Notes: a model not told the origin generated them from the letters alone. 64,000 nucleotides of DNA from Ashinkailepas kermadecensis (GCA_034440615.1 JAOTOM010001606.1:1-64000); one strand, 5' to 3'. Counted from the first letter of the stretch, positions 43,733-55,156 are shown. A program made the numbers and translations.

Positions 43733-45235
43733 TCACAAATTAGAACTCAAAAATAAGATTTTCCTGTCTGAAAATTTGTCCACCGTACTTTTACATACAT
43801 TCAATGAGGAACTCCCCACAACATCAGCAGGCAGCCCATTCCACTGATCAACAACTCTTTGACTGAAGACCTGTTGTCGTTTAACTGTCCTACACCTCAA
43901 CTTGTCTAACCTGAATTGATGACCCTTGTGTGATACTCTAAACTGAAGAGCACCATTTAAATTGACCTGATCTAGTCCTTTAACAATTTTGTACATTTCA
44001 ATCATGTCCCCCCCTTAATCTCCCATACTTGAGTGAATACATATCTAAAGCCACAAGCCTTTCTCCATATTCTAAGTTACCTATTCCGCTGATGAGTCTA
44101 GTTGCTTTGCGCTGCACTCTTTCTAATTTGTCTATATCTTTTTCTAGGTAGGGGCTCCAAGCTTGTACAGGATATTCCAAGTGGGGTCGCACGTATGCTA
44201 AGTGCAGTTTTTTCATGACTTCCTTGCTCTTTTATATCACACTTCTATTAATGAGTCCCAGTATTCTGAGTGCCCTGTTCCTAGCTGAGCTACATTGTTT
44301 TTCTGCTTGAAGGTCTTTTGAAACCAACAAGCCTAAGTCCCTTTCCTCTTCAATAACATCCAGTTCCCTCCCTCCCATTGTATATCTGAAATTCTCACCT
44401 CCAGACCCCAGATGCATAACCTTACACTTGTCATAGTTGAAAGACATCTGCCATTGATCAGCCCACTTTTTAGGTCCTCCAAGTCTAGTTGAATATTTAT
44501 AGATTGATCACAACTGTTTGCCACTGCTACCAGGTTGATGTCATGAGCAAATTTGAACTGTCGTTGATGAATTAGCCTCCCATGTGGAACTTTATCAAAA
44601 GCTTTGCTAAAGTCCAAGTAGACAACATCCATCCTGCTTGGATTGTCTACTTCTTTAGTAACATACTCCATGAACTCCAAAAGGTTAGTTAAACAAGACC
44701 TTCAAGATCGAAATCCATGTTGAGTATCCCTTAAAAGATTGTGCCTATCAAGATGAATCGGAACATTCTGTTTAACCAGATTTTCTAGTACCTTGCAAAC
44801 TATTGAGGTCAAACTGACTGGCCTGTAGTTCCCTACACACTTCATACTTCCCTTTTCGAAAATTGGTACTACATTTGCATTTCTCCAATCTTCAGGCACT
44901 TCAGAATATTCCATAGACCGCCTGAAAATTATACCTAGAGGAACTGCTAAAGCATTAGCACACTCTACTAAGACCCTAGCATATATATCAGCTGGTCCAG
45001 AAGCTTTATTAGGTTTTATATTCTGCAACTGTTTTTTTGCAGCTTCTGTAGTTATTGTAAGATACTCCAACCTATCACCTGTCATGGCATACGATTCAGT
45101 TGTTTCTATTCTACCAGAATTCTCTTTGGTAAAGACTGATGAGAGTTGCTTGCTTAGGGATTCCACAATATCACAATCATCAACAACAAATTCTCCATCT
45201 ACCTCCAGTGGTCCTACACTACACTTTTTAGCCAT
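43733..45235 (-). pseudogene. CR1-like reverse transcriptase remnant
   Basis: Motifs in order are KPNKASGPADIYARVL, VGNYRPVSLTSIVCKVLE, QHGFRS, MDVVYLDFSKAFDKVPHG (motif A, Asp kept), then FAHDINLV where FADD is expected, SFNYDKCKVMHLG and YVRPHLEYPVQAWSPYL. The end is VVDQWNGLPADVV. Loss of one catalytic Asp (Asp to His), an internal deletion and several shifts make this inactive. It was the polymerase that copied LINE RNA. Confidence 0.85.
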
Positions 45236-45471
45236 AAATTTGTAGAAACTAAAGAATCTCTTAGCATTACCTGCTGAACATTCCCGAGCTAATTTGAATT
45301 TAGCCAGTCTTTTAGATGCCCTAATACACTTCCTAACTTTATTTCTAGCTATTTTATATGATTTGAGGTTTACCTCAGAGTTATAACTTGTTAGTTTCTT
45401 GAATGCCTGTTTCTTTTACTTCAGTAAATGCTTTACTTCCCTGGTCAGCCATGAAGGGTGCTTAACCCTGG

Positions 45472-45965
45472 TTAATCTAATTTGCCTATTGGGAATGAAC
45501 CTATCCTGCCCTTGAATAGTTTATATTTTACCATTCTCCACATGTCATAAGCATCTAAGCCTTTCAATAAGTCTTCCCAATGAATTTCATTCAGGAAGAT
45601 CCTGAACTCATTGTAATTCCCTTTAGCAAAATTTGGAATAAATGTCTTATTAGTTTCTACATTTTCAACATACAATGAGAAGCGTATAATGTTGTTATCA
45701 CTATTACCCAAGGTCTCTCCTATGTTCACATTTTGTACAAAATTTTCCTCATTAGTAAGCACAAGATCTAATATTTCATTTTCCCTTGTAGGTTCATGTA
45801 TCATTTGAAAAAAAAAAATTTTCCTCAAAACAATCCATGAAACTTCTTCCTGATTTGTTTAGACCTATAGTTTTGCTTCACAATCCTGTTATGTTTAAAT
45901 CCCCCAACAAAACAGTTCTCTCCTGCACTCTCCTACTTATCTCTTCCTGCATCAACCTGTCCTGA
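45472..45965 (-). pseudogene. CR1-like endonuclease C-terminal remnant
   Basis: Minus-strand residues VLLGDLNITGL (the GDFN motif) and ILDLVLTNEENFVQNV are followed by LGNSDNNIIRFSL (in place of the usual SDHxxI). A run of ten A at about 45810-45819 accompanies a frame break. The sequence between this and the RT (45236-45471) is linker with breaks. Confidence 0.75.
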
Positions 45966-46226
45966 CTTGTGCTGGACTCAAATTTTTTTAGTCGACTCAC
46001 ATTTCACATTTCAGTCGATCTTGAGATCCGATTTAACTCATGATTCAGAGCAGGTCAAAATTAATTGAATTATTTGAATCGCTACAAAATTATTTGTATT
46101 ATTTGATGACTCACTTCAGACTCAGAGCTCACAAGGCATGATTCGACTCCCGACTCAACCAGACTGACAGAAATTTGAATCGATTCAGATCCGACTCATG
46201 AGCCATATGATTCAGTGTGCACTGCC

Positions 46227-46229
<3 letters not shown>

Positions 46230-46267
<38 letters not shown>

Positions 46268-46302
46268 TTGAATAAATATAATGTTTACATATGATTATAT
46301 TC

Positions 46303-46349
<47 letters not shown>

Positions 46350-46876
46350 ATTCCCTTATTTAATTGCACAGATATAATATGCTTTGACATCAAAATGTCT
46401 CACCTGTCGCTACTCTTCGCCCGCGACCAATCGGCGTGAGAGATTGGCGACGCTACATGACTCAACGGTCGACGTGTCGTAAAACCAATAACCAACGACA
46501 TCAAAATGTCTATTAAATAAATGATTTTGCTATAACTTTGTTTTCAATTCACATTATATATATAATGTAAGGTGAAAACAAAGTTATAGCACAAATAATT
46601 GATTTCACAGATGTTTGATATCTAATAATTGTATATATATATACATTATATATAATGTGATGTGAAAACAAAGTTATAGCAAACATCATTTATTTGACAG
46701 ACGTTTCGATGTTAACGTATCTTCATCTGTGTCTAATTAAATAGGGGAATTAGTATTTATTCAGATACCAACGAAGATGCTGTAACATCGAAACATCTGT
46801 TAAATATATTATTTTTGCTATGACTTTTTTCACCTCACATTATTTATAATTCGTCATGAACTGTAATGGTTGGTGT

Positions 46877-46930
<54 letters not shown>
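46230..46930. repeat. AT microsatellites and hairpin repeats
   Basis: TA dinucleotide runs lie at about 46233-46264, 46311-46346 and 46880-46930. Between them, 46497-46850 holds four copies of a 55-65 bp unit (TTGCTATAACTTTGTTTTC plus a GACATCGAAACATCTG-like end) in alternating orientation: plus near 46500, minus near 46570, minus near 46655 and plus near 46790. The first two form a hairpin of about 35 bp per arm. They may be a MITE-like family. 45966-46229 has no gene. Confidence 0.75.
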
Positions 46931-46932
<2 letters not shown>

Positions 46933-46987
46933 GCATGTGCATGTGCTTTGTAACGGCAATAAACCGATTACGATTGTTGGGGTAGGG

Positions 46988-47095
46988 ATATATATTTGCG
47001 GGGGGAGAGTGATTTTTTTAGGCGTGCCGGACCATGAAGGTCATTTGCGCCGCCTTTAAAGCGAGTACGTTTCATGTCTGTCTATAAAGCGAGCG
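46988..47095 (-). mobile_element. LINE family A copy C, 3' end (left of the Gypsy insertion)
   Basis: The 3' end of LINE A, with an ATATATAT tail, followed by the element's GCGTGCCGGACCATGAAGG segment. It is interrupted at 47095 by the LTR retrotransposon and continues at 52606. The final 5 bases, GAGCG, are duplicated at 52606-52610. Confidence 0.9.
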
Positions 47096-47281
47096 TGTCC
47101 GACTTTGGTGTCTGTTGTTGGGCCGCCGCCGTGCTGCCTCGGCACGTGCGCTAATGCGCCGGGCCACGTGACCTGGGTCACGTGACCGGGTCACGTGACC
47201 CGGGCCGCCGGGGGTGGCTCGGCGGCGTGTCGTGTCATGCGGGAGTGTGAATACAGGATTCGAGGGTGAAGGTCTGTGACA
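47096..47281 (+). repeat. 5' LTR (186 bp)
   Basis: Starts TGTCCGACTTTGG and ends GGTCTGTGACA. It is short for a Gypsy LTR. It carries a tight cluster of CACGTG palindromes. No obvious TATA box is visible, so initiation may be TATA-less. Confidence 0.95.
47164..47199. promoter_or_regulatory. E-box cluster in the 5' LTR (two GTCACGTGAC plus one CCACGTGACC)
   Basis: CCACGTGACC lies at 47164-47173, and two perfect GTCACGTGAC palindromes at 47177-47186 and 47190-47199. GTCACGTGAC is the E-box form known from MiT/TFE (CLEAR) and USF binding. The 3' LTR has only one GTCACGTGAC (52514-52523), through a 14-bp copy-number difference. Function is inferred only. Confidence 0.65.
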
Positions 47282-47299
47282 TGGTGGCAGCGGTCGGTA
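47282..47299 (+). other. Candidate primer-binding site
   Basis: The bases directly after the 5' LTR, TGGTGGCAGCGGTCGG, begin with the TGG that pairs with the CCA end of a tRNA primer. I cannot name the tRNA with confidence. Confidence 0.6.
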
Positions 47300-47397
47300 C
47301 GAAACCCCGTGGTTTGTGCGGGTTAACATTCCCTGTGTTCTATTGTTCGCGACGGTTTTCTACTTTCAAGACCTGAAGTATAATTGCGTGCGTGAAT

Positions 47398-48433
47398 ATG
47401 GCCTCATTGAGAGTTTCGTTGTCCGACTTCCCGATTTTTGACGGCTCGAGCTCGCCTGAGTTATTTATCAAGCGGTGTCAGCGTTTGGCAGAGCTGGGTG
47501 GCATTTCGACCGATAAACTCAATGGCATTATGCTGACGAGGTGCCGTGGGCTGGCCCTTGAACTCGTCGAAAATGCCGATGATGAGAGTAATGTAGCTGC
47601 GTTGCTCAGCACAGCATTCGGGTCCGAGCAACCGGAATTAGCCGTTAATCAACTATCGACAGTAAGGAAAGGCGACATGTCTGTACTGGACTACTCACTT
47701 CTCATCAAGAAACTAGTGCGCCAAGCCTGCCCCGAATTTTTTTTATGCCAAGGAGGGCGTCAAGAAGATTTGTCATCCATCACACCAAGCGGCTCTCTAC
47801 CGGCACTTCTTGGTCGGCTTATCGGCGGAGGAAAAGCGTCTCCTTTCGCGTCAAGGGGCGTCTACTTTCGAGTCTGCAGTCAAGGAGTTAACTCGGGAGG
47901 AACAACTGGCCGAACTCTGCGGCACAGCGTCATCCGTCAACGAACGTGAGCACACAGTCACCTGGGCAGAGTATGCTGGGATCTCTGCTGAGTCTCCACA
48001 CCCAATCCGAACGCCACAGAGATCTTCATCTCCTCCGTGGCGCCGTGCCACGGACGGAGACTGCACCAGGGCCGCGGGCAGAGCGGCCGGCGCATGTGCG
48101 CACGGCGCAGGACGGGAGCGCTGGCGCCGTAGTTCTCCGGCTGCGCCGCGGAGTGGCGCTGCCGGCGTGGCTCATGCTGGGGGTAGAGCATGGGAGGCCA
48201 GCAGAGGCCGGGAGCAGCGTGGCGGCTCACCGGTGCCGGCACGGGCGCGGGAGAGCGATGCGGGCACGGCCGGCCGGCCTGAGCTGAGAACAGCCGACCG
48301 CGGCCAATCGCGCAGTCCGGACCGGCAGACGAGTGGACGGCAGGCCATCCAGTGCTGGGCTTGTTGCGGCTTCGGCCACCTCAAAAGGCACTGCCCAAAC
48401 GGACAAGGGGGCAGGCTGGCGGAAGGTTGGTGA
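47398..48433 (+). pseudogene. Gypsy gag (capsid/nucleocapsid), frameshifted
   Basis: This begins MASLRVSLSDFPIFDG at 47398. The frame breaks at a run of eight T (about 47738-47746) and continues in the frame 47810-48433 (LVGLSAEEKRLLSRQG). That frame ends with a nucleocapsid zinc knuckle, CWACCGFGHLKRHC (C-x2-C-x4-H-x4-C), near 48353. A Pro/Arg/Ala-rich section lies before the knuckle. Gag forms the cytoplasmic particle around element RNA. The end overlaps the pol frame by about 80 bases in the -1 register, the usual arrangement for gag-pol frameshifting; I see no canonical slippery heptamer. Confidence 0.85.
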
Positions 48434-50004
48434 ACCTTCCCATAGCTCGGGTTGCAATCAATGGATTTGCGGTAAGTGATGCCTTAATAGACAGTGGTAG
48501 CCAACTGAGTATGATAGACAGCCGTGTTTTTGGCATCATTGCTCCGAACTCGCCATTGAAGCCGCCTGCCCGTCTTGTTTCCGCCTCTGGGCATGCTTTG
48601 AAAGCTCTGGGCACGTGTAAACTTCAGGTTGCGTTGTCCGGGGAAGATCACTGGGAACTTGAAAGTGAGTTTGTCGTTGTAGAAGATTTGATTCATGATG
48701 CTGTCTTGGGATGGGACTTTTTATCGACACACAAGGCCGTGATTGATTGTTCTCCGACGCACGAGGTTAAGCTAAAGCTGAGAATAAAAAAACCGGTCTC
48801 TGTCCCGCCACATACGGCTGTTTGCCTGGCTATAAAGGTTGATCAGAAACTTTCATGCGAATCGGAATATTTGTTGATCGGCCAGCGTTCCAATAATCTC
48901 GAGATTTGCGATTCTCTGTTGAAACCTTTCTCGGAGACGGAGATTCCGCTGCACGTGCGTAATCGTTCTGATCGCACCGTGACGCTGCATAGGCGCAGCG
49001 TGATAGGGTACGCCGAACGCGTTGAGAACATTCAGCCGTATAAACCCAACCCCAGTCCAGGCGGGCCCTGTGACGCAAAGGCCCAGGTAAACGCCGTGTC
49101 AGCTGACGACGGTAAATTTGTTGGCCTGACGACTGACGAGACTCTTGCCAGTTTCGAGGTGGGGGAGGCTATCTCTGGCCCACAGCGAGACAAGCTGGCT
49201 GACCTAATCGCCTCTTTCCCTGAGGCGTTTTCGCGAGGTTACGCGGATATCGGTATGTACCGCGGCGAAGCAGTCGATCTCGAGCTGCAGCCAGGAGCGC
49301 GACCAGTGTTCACCAGACCCTACCCGATCCCCTGGGCGCGTGAACCTCAACTGCAGGCGCAGCTGGACGAGTTGCAGAGCTGTGGCGTCGTCGAGGAAGG
49401 CCCTCCCTCGCCGTGGAATTCGCCTTTGATTCTCTTGGCTAAGGAATCCGGCGAATTTAGAATCACCCAGGACATGCGCGCACTGAACAAGTTGCTGTTA
49501 CCGAAAGCATTTGTGTTCCCCAGCATAGACGACTTTATTTTCTCCCTGGGCGGGTGGAAGGTTGCGTCCTCGCTGGATATCAAACATGCATTTTGGAACC
49601 TGCGTCTAACTAAGGAATCGAGCAAGATATGTGCTTTCCACACGCTCGGAAAAACATACTACCCCGCCCGTATGCCCATGGGATGCTCGCAGTCATCGTA
49701 TTTTCTCCATGTGGCCATGAGAGAAATACTTGGCGACCTCCCGCAAGTGCGAGTATACGCCGACGACATCCTATGTATATCGGACAGTGCTGATGAGCAC
49801 TTCCAGCTTCTCCACACAGTGTCCCAGAGGCTGAGTGAAGCGGGGATAAAGGTTTCACCTAGTAAATGCAAGCTCTTCCAAACCGAGCTAACGTACCTCG
49901 GCCACCGCATCACCCCTGATGCCGTTACAATAGATACCGACCGTATCGAAATTGTGGAAAACCTGTCCCCGCCCAGAACCATCCGGGAGGCTAAAGGATC
50001 CTAG
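48352..50004 (+). pseudogene. Gypsy pol: protease and reverse transcriptase
   Basis: The aspartic protease site is ALIDSGSQLSMID at 48481-48519 (D-S-G). RT follows: CGVVEEGPPSPWNSPL, FRITQDMRALNKL, VASSLDIKHAFWNL (motif A), MPMGCSQSS and the catalytic VYADDI at 49753-49770, then LTYLGHRITPD. The frame ends at a premature TAG near 50004, one base out from the following RT connection segment. Within this section the catalytic residues are intact. Confidence 0.9.
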
Positions 50005-51359
50005 GGTTTTTCTCCTGGTACCGAAAGTTCATCCCCTCCTTCAGCACCGTCGCAGAGCCTCTGGTCAGACTCTGCAACTCAGAGAAGTACTACTGGAGCG
50101 ACGACCTGGACGCCAGTTTCGCCGCTCTGAAGGCGGAGGTGATCACCAGCCGGGTGCTGAGCTATCCACACCGAGACTGCCCGTTCATCCTCTACACTGA
50201 CAGTAGCAGCAGTGGGGGCGGTCAAATTTTGAGTCAAATACAGGACGGTGCTGAGCGTGTCATAGCCTACAGCGGCAACAGATACAGTAAGGCGCAGCGC
50301 AAATGGACGATCTATGAACTGGAGCTGTACAGCTTTTTACAAGGCCTGAAGAAATTCTACAAGTACCTAGCCGATGTGGAATTCACGTGGGTCTGTGACT
50401 GTAGAAGCGCATTGCAAATCCTACAGAATCGCGATCAGATGAACCCGAGGCTGGTGAGATGGCGAGCCTTCATCAGCCAGTTCAGGTATAATACCGAGCA
50501 CCGAAAGGCTAGCCAAATGCAGCACGTAGATATGCTGTCTCGCATACACACGGACCAGGAACAGGAGATCAGCGATGCGGCCCGGTCGGCCGACGAACCA
50601 TCACATGGTTGTGATACGGCACGGGGACAGGAGACAGTCCCTGACACGTCCGGCGACAGCGGACCGGTGAGACCGGGCGCGGGTCAGTCGGATCCGCCGA
50701 CTACAGAGCGTGCGGACGGTCGCGCCGCCCCTGACCCTGGTGGCGAAACTCAGCAACAGTGCACGGACAGTGCACGGACGACGCACGGCCGACGCGCCGA
50801 TGCTACCCCGGTACGGGGGACGAATTTGTACCCGGAATCTGTACGTACAAATTCGACACCGAAGTCTAACGGTTGTGAAGTCGCTAGCGAGGGGGCTCGG
50901 GAGGTTTCCGCTGTTTCACTGGTTCCTCTCAAGCCAGATACCCTGCGCTGGTACCAGCGGCACGACAGGAATTGTAGAGCCATAGCACATCGCTTGAATC
51001 ATGGAAAGTGGCCACGTTTCGCCCCTCCCTGTCTGAAACGTGAGCCGTCGGAACATTTCAAACTAAGAGACGGGATTGTGCGCCGAACGCCGGCAGGGTC
51101 GGCGGGCCCCGAGCAGGTGGTCTGGCCCTTGGCAAAACGATATGAGCTGTTTCATGCTCACCACGACACCACACACCACGCCCATGGTGGCCCTGAGAAA
51201 ATGTACGAGCTGATCAGTCGGCACGCTGGGTACCCGGGCATAAAGGCAGGATGCGAAGACTACGTCCATACCTGCGAAAGATGCGAACAGAGAAAAAATA
51301 CTCGTATCCGCAATGCTCCCCTGCTGCCTCAGCCGGCAAACTGGCCTAACGAGACGTAA
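50005..51359 (+). pseudogene. Gypsy pol: RNase H and integrase zinc domain
   Basis: After the shift near 50000 the third frame reads LGFFSWYRKFIPSFS and then RNase H: FILYTDSSSSGGGQ (Asp), WTIYELELYSFLQGL (Glu), CDCRSALQIL (Asp) and QHVDMLSRI. A spacer of about 150 hydrophilic residues follows. Next comes the integrase HHCC zinc domain (HAHHDTTHHAHGG ... CERCEQRK) ending about 51290. A TAA at 51357-51359 cuts the frame just before the catalytic core. Confidence 0.85.
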
Positions 51360-52178
51360 TTGGCATTGTGAATATGCCAAGAAGTCAGGTGACGAATAGG
51401 TCACTGGTGCTTACGTGTGTTGACAAATTTTCAGGGTTTCTGTCTTGCTACCCGCTTGACACAGGTAACGCAGAAGAAGTCGTCGAAGTGTTAAGCGCTC
51501 ACTTTTTGACCTATGGTGCCCCAGAAAACCTCGAGAGTGATGCGGGCTCAAACCTCGTGAAAAATGCCCAGGTCACGGCGCTTTGCGAGCATTTCGGTGT
51601 TCAGACGCGGGCGAGCGTGGGGTATCACCACGAAGCCGTCGGCAAGGTCGAAAGAAAACACTTTGACATTAAACGCCGCTTACGGGCGATGTCAGACTCC
51701 AAGGGGCACTGACTGGGTGCAGAAGCTACCCGGTATAGTTTTCTCACTGAACAATGAAGTATCCGATTCGACCGGTTTTTCTCCATTCTTCATTTATTTT
51801 CTCCGCTACCCCCACACCCCATTGTCGAAACTAGCAGCTGCCCCCAGGAACCAATACTCACACGATTATGTTCACGAGAAGCTCCGTCTCCTGTCCAATG
51901 TGTTTCAACAGGCGCAGCAGCAGCGCGCCCAGAGCGCTGGCCGATACAAACAGCAGTATGACAGGCGGCACAGAGTTGCAGAGCCAGCGATCAAAGTCGG
52001 TGACAGGTTGTTGTACAGGAACTTTTCCGCTCGATCCAAGTTGGATTATCCTTGGATAGGACCTTATGTTGTAGTCGCCCTACGAGGTCGACGGCACTTA
52101 GATTTTGTTGAAAAAGGTGGAAAACTTCGACGCACCCATGTGAAAATTGTAAAAGTTGTGCGCGATCGTGATGTGTAA
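51360..52178 (+). pseudogene. Gypsy pol: integrase core and GPY/F module
   Basis: The catalytic core carries the DDE triad: VLTCVDKFSGFL (first Asp), ENLESDAGSN (second Asp) and GKVERKHFDIKR (Glu). A further frame change near 51705 leads into TDWVQKLPGIVFSLNN and the C-terminal GPY/F module (PWIGPYVVVALRG) ending at 52178. The core is intact in sequence but cannot be read in one frame from the zinc domain. Confidence 0.85.
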
Positions 52179-52418
52179 TTGTGTGACACGTTTCACGTTT
52201 TCAGTGCAAGGTGCGAGTATTGTTGCGCATTGCGGCCGCGGGTATCACTTGTTCAGTGCCAGACTTGACGTTTGTACAGAAGATACATGGTACTTACTTG
52301 GTACGGCGACATAGGTGGGGTCAGGGTAGCCGTTCAGCGTTATTTGCTTCAAACGCGGTGTATATACTGAGCTGAAACCCGTTCTTTTGTGTTCAATTGC
52401 GATTACCCTCGCAATTTG

Positions 52419-52433
52419 GATGAGAGGGGAACG
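52419..52433 (+). other. Polypurine tract
   Basis: The purine-rich GGATGAGAGGGGAACG directly before the 3' LTR is the expected primer site for plus-strand DNA synthesis. The 240 bases between pol and this tract are non-coding. Confidence 0.75.
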
Positions 52434-52605
52434 TGTCAGATTTTGGTGTCTGTTGTTGGGCTGCCGCCGGGCTGCCTCGGCACGTGCGCTAATGCGCCGG
52501 GCCACGTGACCGGGTCACGTGACCCGGGCCGCCGGGGGTGGCTCGGCGGCGTGTCGTGTGATGCGGGAGTGTGAATACAGGATTCGAGGGTGAAGGTCTG
52601 TGACA
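52434..52605 (+). repeat. 3' LTR (172 bp)
   Basis: Starts TGTCAGATTTTGG and ends GGTCTGTGACA; 14 bp shorter than the 5' LTR by loss of one CACGTG-containing unit, otherwise about 97 percent identical by eye. Followed by the GAGCG duplication (52606-52610). Confidence 0.95.
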
Positions 52606-54017
52606 GAGCGTGTGTGATTGGGCAAGTGGACATTTACGTTAAGGAATTTTACGTTAGTTTGCGTGATATTTTAGGTGCTGAAGGCGATGGTCTGGGTTGG
52701 GGACAGTTCCCTGATGTCTAAATGGTTTAGTTTTACTTTACTCCTCCACAAAATAATTTGTAGTTTTGGGTGGGGTTGGGGGTGTTGTGAGAGTGACGAG
52801 AAGTTGATTTTGCCAGGGTGCCGGCTTTAGCCTACTCTTATCGAAGGGCACCGAGGGATCTTTACCGTGCGAACAAGGAGGTAATTGTTCACACCGCCTA
52901 TCACGCCGGCTGCCGCGGTTTAGTTGTTAGTAGCGGGTTAGTCTAAGCATGCCATGAAGGGTTGTCAGTTGGGTTAGTACGGTGTTTGCAATTCGGCTCT
53001 TCTATGTCCGCTGTACCTCTGGGTAGCCGTTTACGTTATGAGTTGCTTGGCAAATCGGCTCATCTACGTCCGATGGCTCCTCTGGGCAGTCGTTTTACGT
53101 TACGCTAATTTTTATTTTTATTTTTCGCTTTTGTTTTCCTAAAGCAAGTCGGTTCATCTACTTCCGACGGCACCGCTAGGTAGCCATTTATTTCTAATTG
53201 AGAAGCAAATCGGCTCATGTATGTCCGACGCCATGCGGGAATGGTTATTTACGTGTTTCCTTGGAGTGCTTCGCAGTCATGCATTGCGAGTTGATGTGAG
53301 TGTTGGTGGTGTGGTGCCTACAATTCCCCTGCTAGTTGTGTGGCATACAAATATTCAAATAGCAATTGAAGGAGTTCTGGGTGCTTGTCACTGATAAGCG
53401 ACGGAAGCGATAGGGTGATGCCCTCTTTTTGGCAGAATGCCTTAAGTGGTTGTCTTTGGGAGCTAAAGCTACTACATTCTAGCAGGATGTGGCTTATGCT
53501 TAACGTGGTGTTGCAGGTGCCGCAGTGTGGTGTTGTGTATTGGCCACCCTCTAATTGAGGCTGTGTTAGTTTTGTGCAACCGGTTCTAAGTCTAGTGAGG
53601 ATGACCTCTTTTTGTCGGTGAGATTGATTTGATGAGTTCCATGTACCTATTGTTGGTTTGATGGCGTGGGTGTGGTTGGATTTGTGTTCTGTTGAGTTGT
53701 GTTGTGTACATTTGTTCTGTTGATGTTGGCGAATGTGGCGTTGTAGGAGCGCTTTGCAGTCGTCTACCGAATATTCCATGCTAGGGTAAGTGTTCAATGC
53801 TAAGGCTTGCTTTGCGAGCCGATCTGCTTCTTCGTTACCTGGGATGTTGGCGTGGCCCGGAATCCAGAGGAAGGAAAAGTTTAACTTTACGTTATGGGCC
53901 ACGAATTGTTGGATTCTATCAATGAAGTGATGTGGACAGTCATGGGTATTGGTAATTGACTGGAGGACAGATTTGGAGTCTGAGCAAATTACTACATTTC
54001 TAGCTTTATGTCTCATG
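52606..54017 (-). mobile_element. LINE family A copy C (right of the Gypsy insertion), 5' truncated
   Basis: Continues the LINE A 3' UTR, with its four direct repeats, then the RNase H C-terminal part. The frame 53318-54016 (minus) includes VICSDSKSVL, WIPGHANIPGNEEAD and the terminal zinc-like CGTCNTTLSISHILLEC, ending QLAGEL. This copy preserves the natural C-terminus of the ORF. It is cut off at 54017 inside RNase H, directly against the 3' tail of copy B. Confidence 0.9.
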
Positions 54018-55156
54018 ATATATATATATATTTGCGGGGGGGAGGAGTGATTTTTTTAGGCGTGCCGGACCATGAAGGTCATCTGCGCCGCCTTTAAAGC
54101 GAGTACGTTACCTGTCTGTCTATAAAGCGAGCGTGTGTGATTGGGCAAGTGGACATTTCCGTTAAGGAATTTTAAGTTAGTTTGCGTGATATTTTAGGTG
54201 CTGAAGGCGACGGTCTGGGTTGGGGACAGTTTCCTGTTGTTTAAATGGTTTAGTTTTACTTTACTCCTCCTCAAAATAATTTGTAGTTTTGGATGGGGTT
54301 GGGGGTGTTGTGAGAGTGACGAGAAGTTGATGTTGCCAGGATGCCGGCTTTAGCCTACTCTTATCGAAGAGCACCGAGCGATCTTTACCGTGCGAACAAG
54401 GAGGTAATTGTTCACACCGCCTATCACGCCGGCTGCCGCGGTTTAGTTGTTAGTAGCGGGTTAGTCTAAGCATGCCATGCAGGGTTGTCAGTTGGGTTAG
54501 TACGGTGTTTTGCAATTCGGCTCTTCTATGTCCGCTGTTCCTCTGGGTAGCCGTTTACGTTATGAGTTGCTGGGCAAATCGGCTCATCTACGTCCGATGG
54601 CTCCTCTGGGTAGTCGTTTTACGTTATGCTAATTTTTATTTTTACTTTTCGCTTTTGTTTTCCTAAAGCAAGTCGGTTCATCTACTTCCGACGGCACCGC
54701 TAGGTAGCCATTTATTTCTAATTGAGAAGCAAATCGGCTCATGTACGTCCGACGCCATGCGGGAATGGCTATTTACGTGTTTCCTTCGAGTGTTTCGCGG
54801 TCATGCATTGCGAGTTGATGTGAGTGTTGGTGGTGTGGTGCCTACAATGCCCCTGCTAGTTGTGTGGCATACAGATATTCAAATAGCAATTGAAGGAGTT
54901 CTGGGTGCTTGTCACCGATAAGCGATGGAAGCGATAAGGTGATGCCCTCTTTTTGGCAGAATGCCTTAGGTGGTTGTCTTTGGGAGCTAAAGCAACTATA
55001 TTCTAGCAGGATGTGGTTTATGCTTAACGTGGTGTTGCAGGTGCCGCAGTGTGGTGTTGTGTATTGGTCACCCTCCAGTTGAGGCTGTGTTAGTTTTGTG
55101 CAACCGGTTCTAAGTCTAGTGAGGATGACCTCTTTCTGTCGGGAAGATTTATTTGA

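Larger units (their letters stand above)
43733..45965 (-). mobile_element. CR1-like LINE, degraded
   Basis: A minus-strand non-LTR element with the C-terminal part of an endonuclease (45472-45965) and an RT (43733-45235) of the CR1/L2 type. It is 5' truncated, since the start of the endonuclease is missing. It has five or more frame breaks, and about 90 residues are lost between DKVPHGRL and QFKFAHD. No RNase H is present, as expected for this group. The 3' tail was not identified. Confidence 0.85.
47096..52605 (+). mobile_element. Gypsy-type LTR retrotransposon, 5.5 kb
   Basis: Two LTRs (47096-47281 and 52434-52605) start TGTC and end GACA and are flanked by GAGCG on both sides. LINE A copies without the insert have a single GAGCGTGTGTG. 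Between them lie gag with a zinc knuckle, then protease, RT, RNase H and integrase in the order typical of Gypsy (Metaviridae), ending in a GPY/F module. There is no envelope-like frame. At least four one-base shifts break the coding region. The LTRs differ at about five bases plus one 14-bp indel, so the insertion is fairly young relative to its surroundings. Confidence 0.95.

Noticed and set aside
48395..48433. A canonical -1 slippery heptamer at the gag-pol overlap
   Set aside because: The overlap and register fit -1 frameshifting, but no X-XXY-YYZ heptamer in the gag register was found.
47096..52605. An endogenous retrovirus with an envelope gene
   Set aside because: After the integrase GPY/F module at 52178 only 255 bases remain before the 3' LTR, with no transmembrane frame. 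The order fits an env-less Gypsy element.
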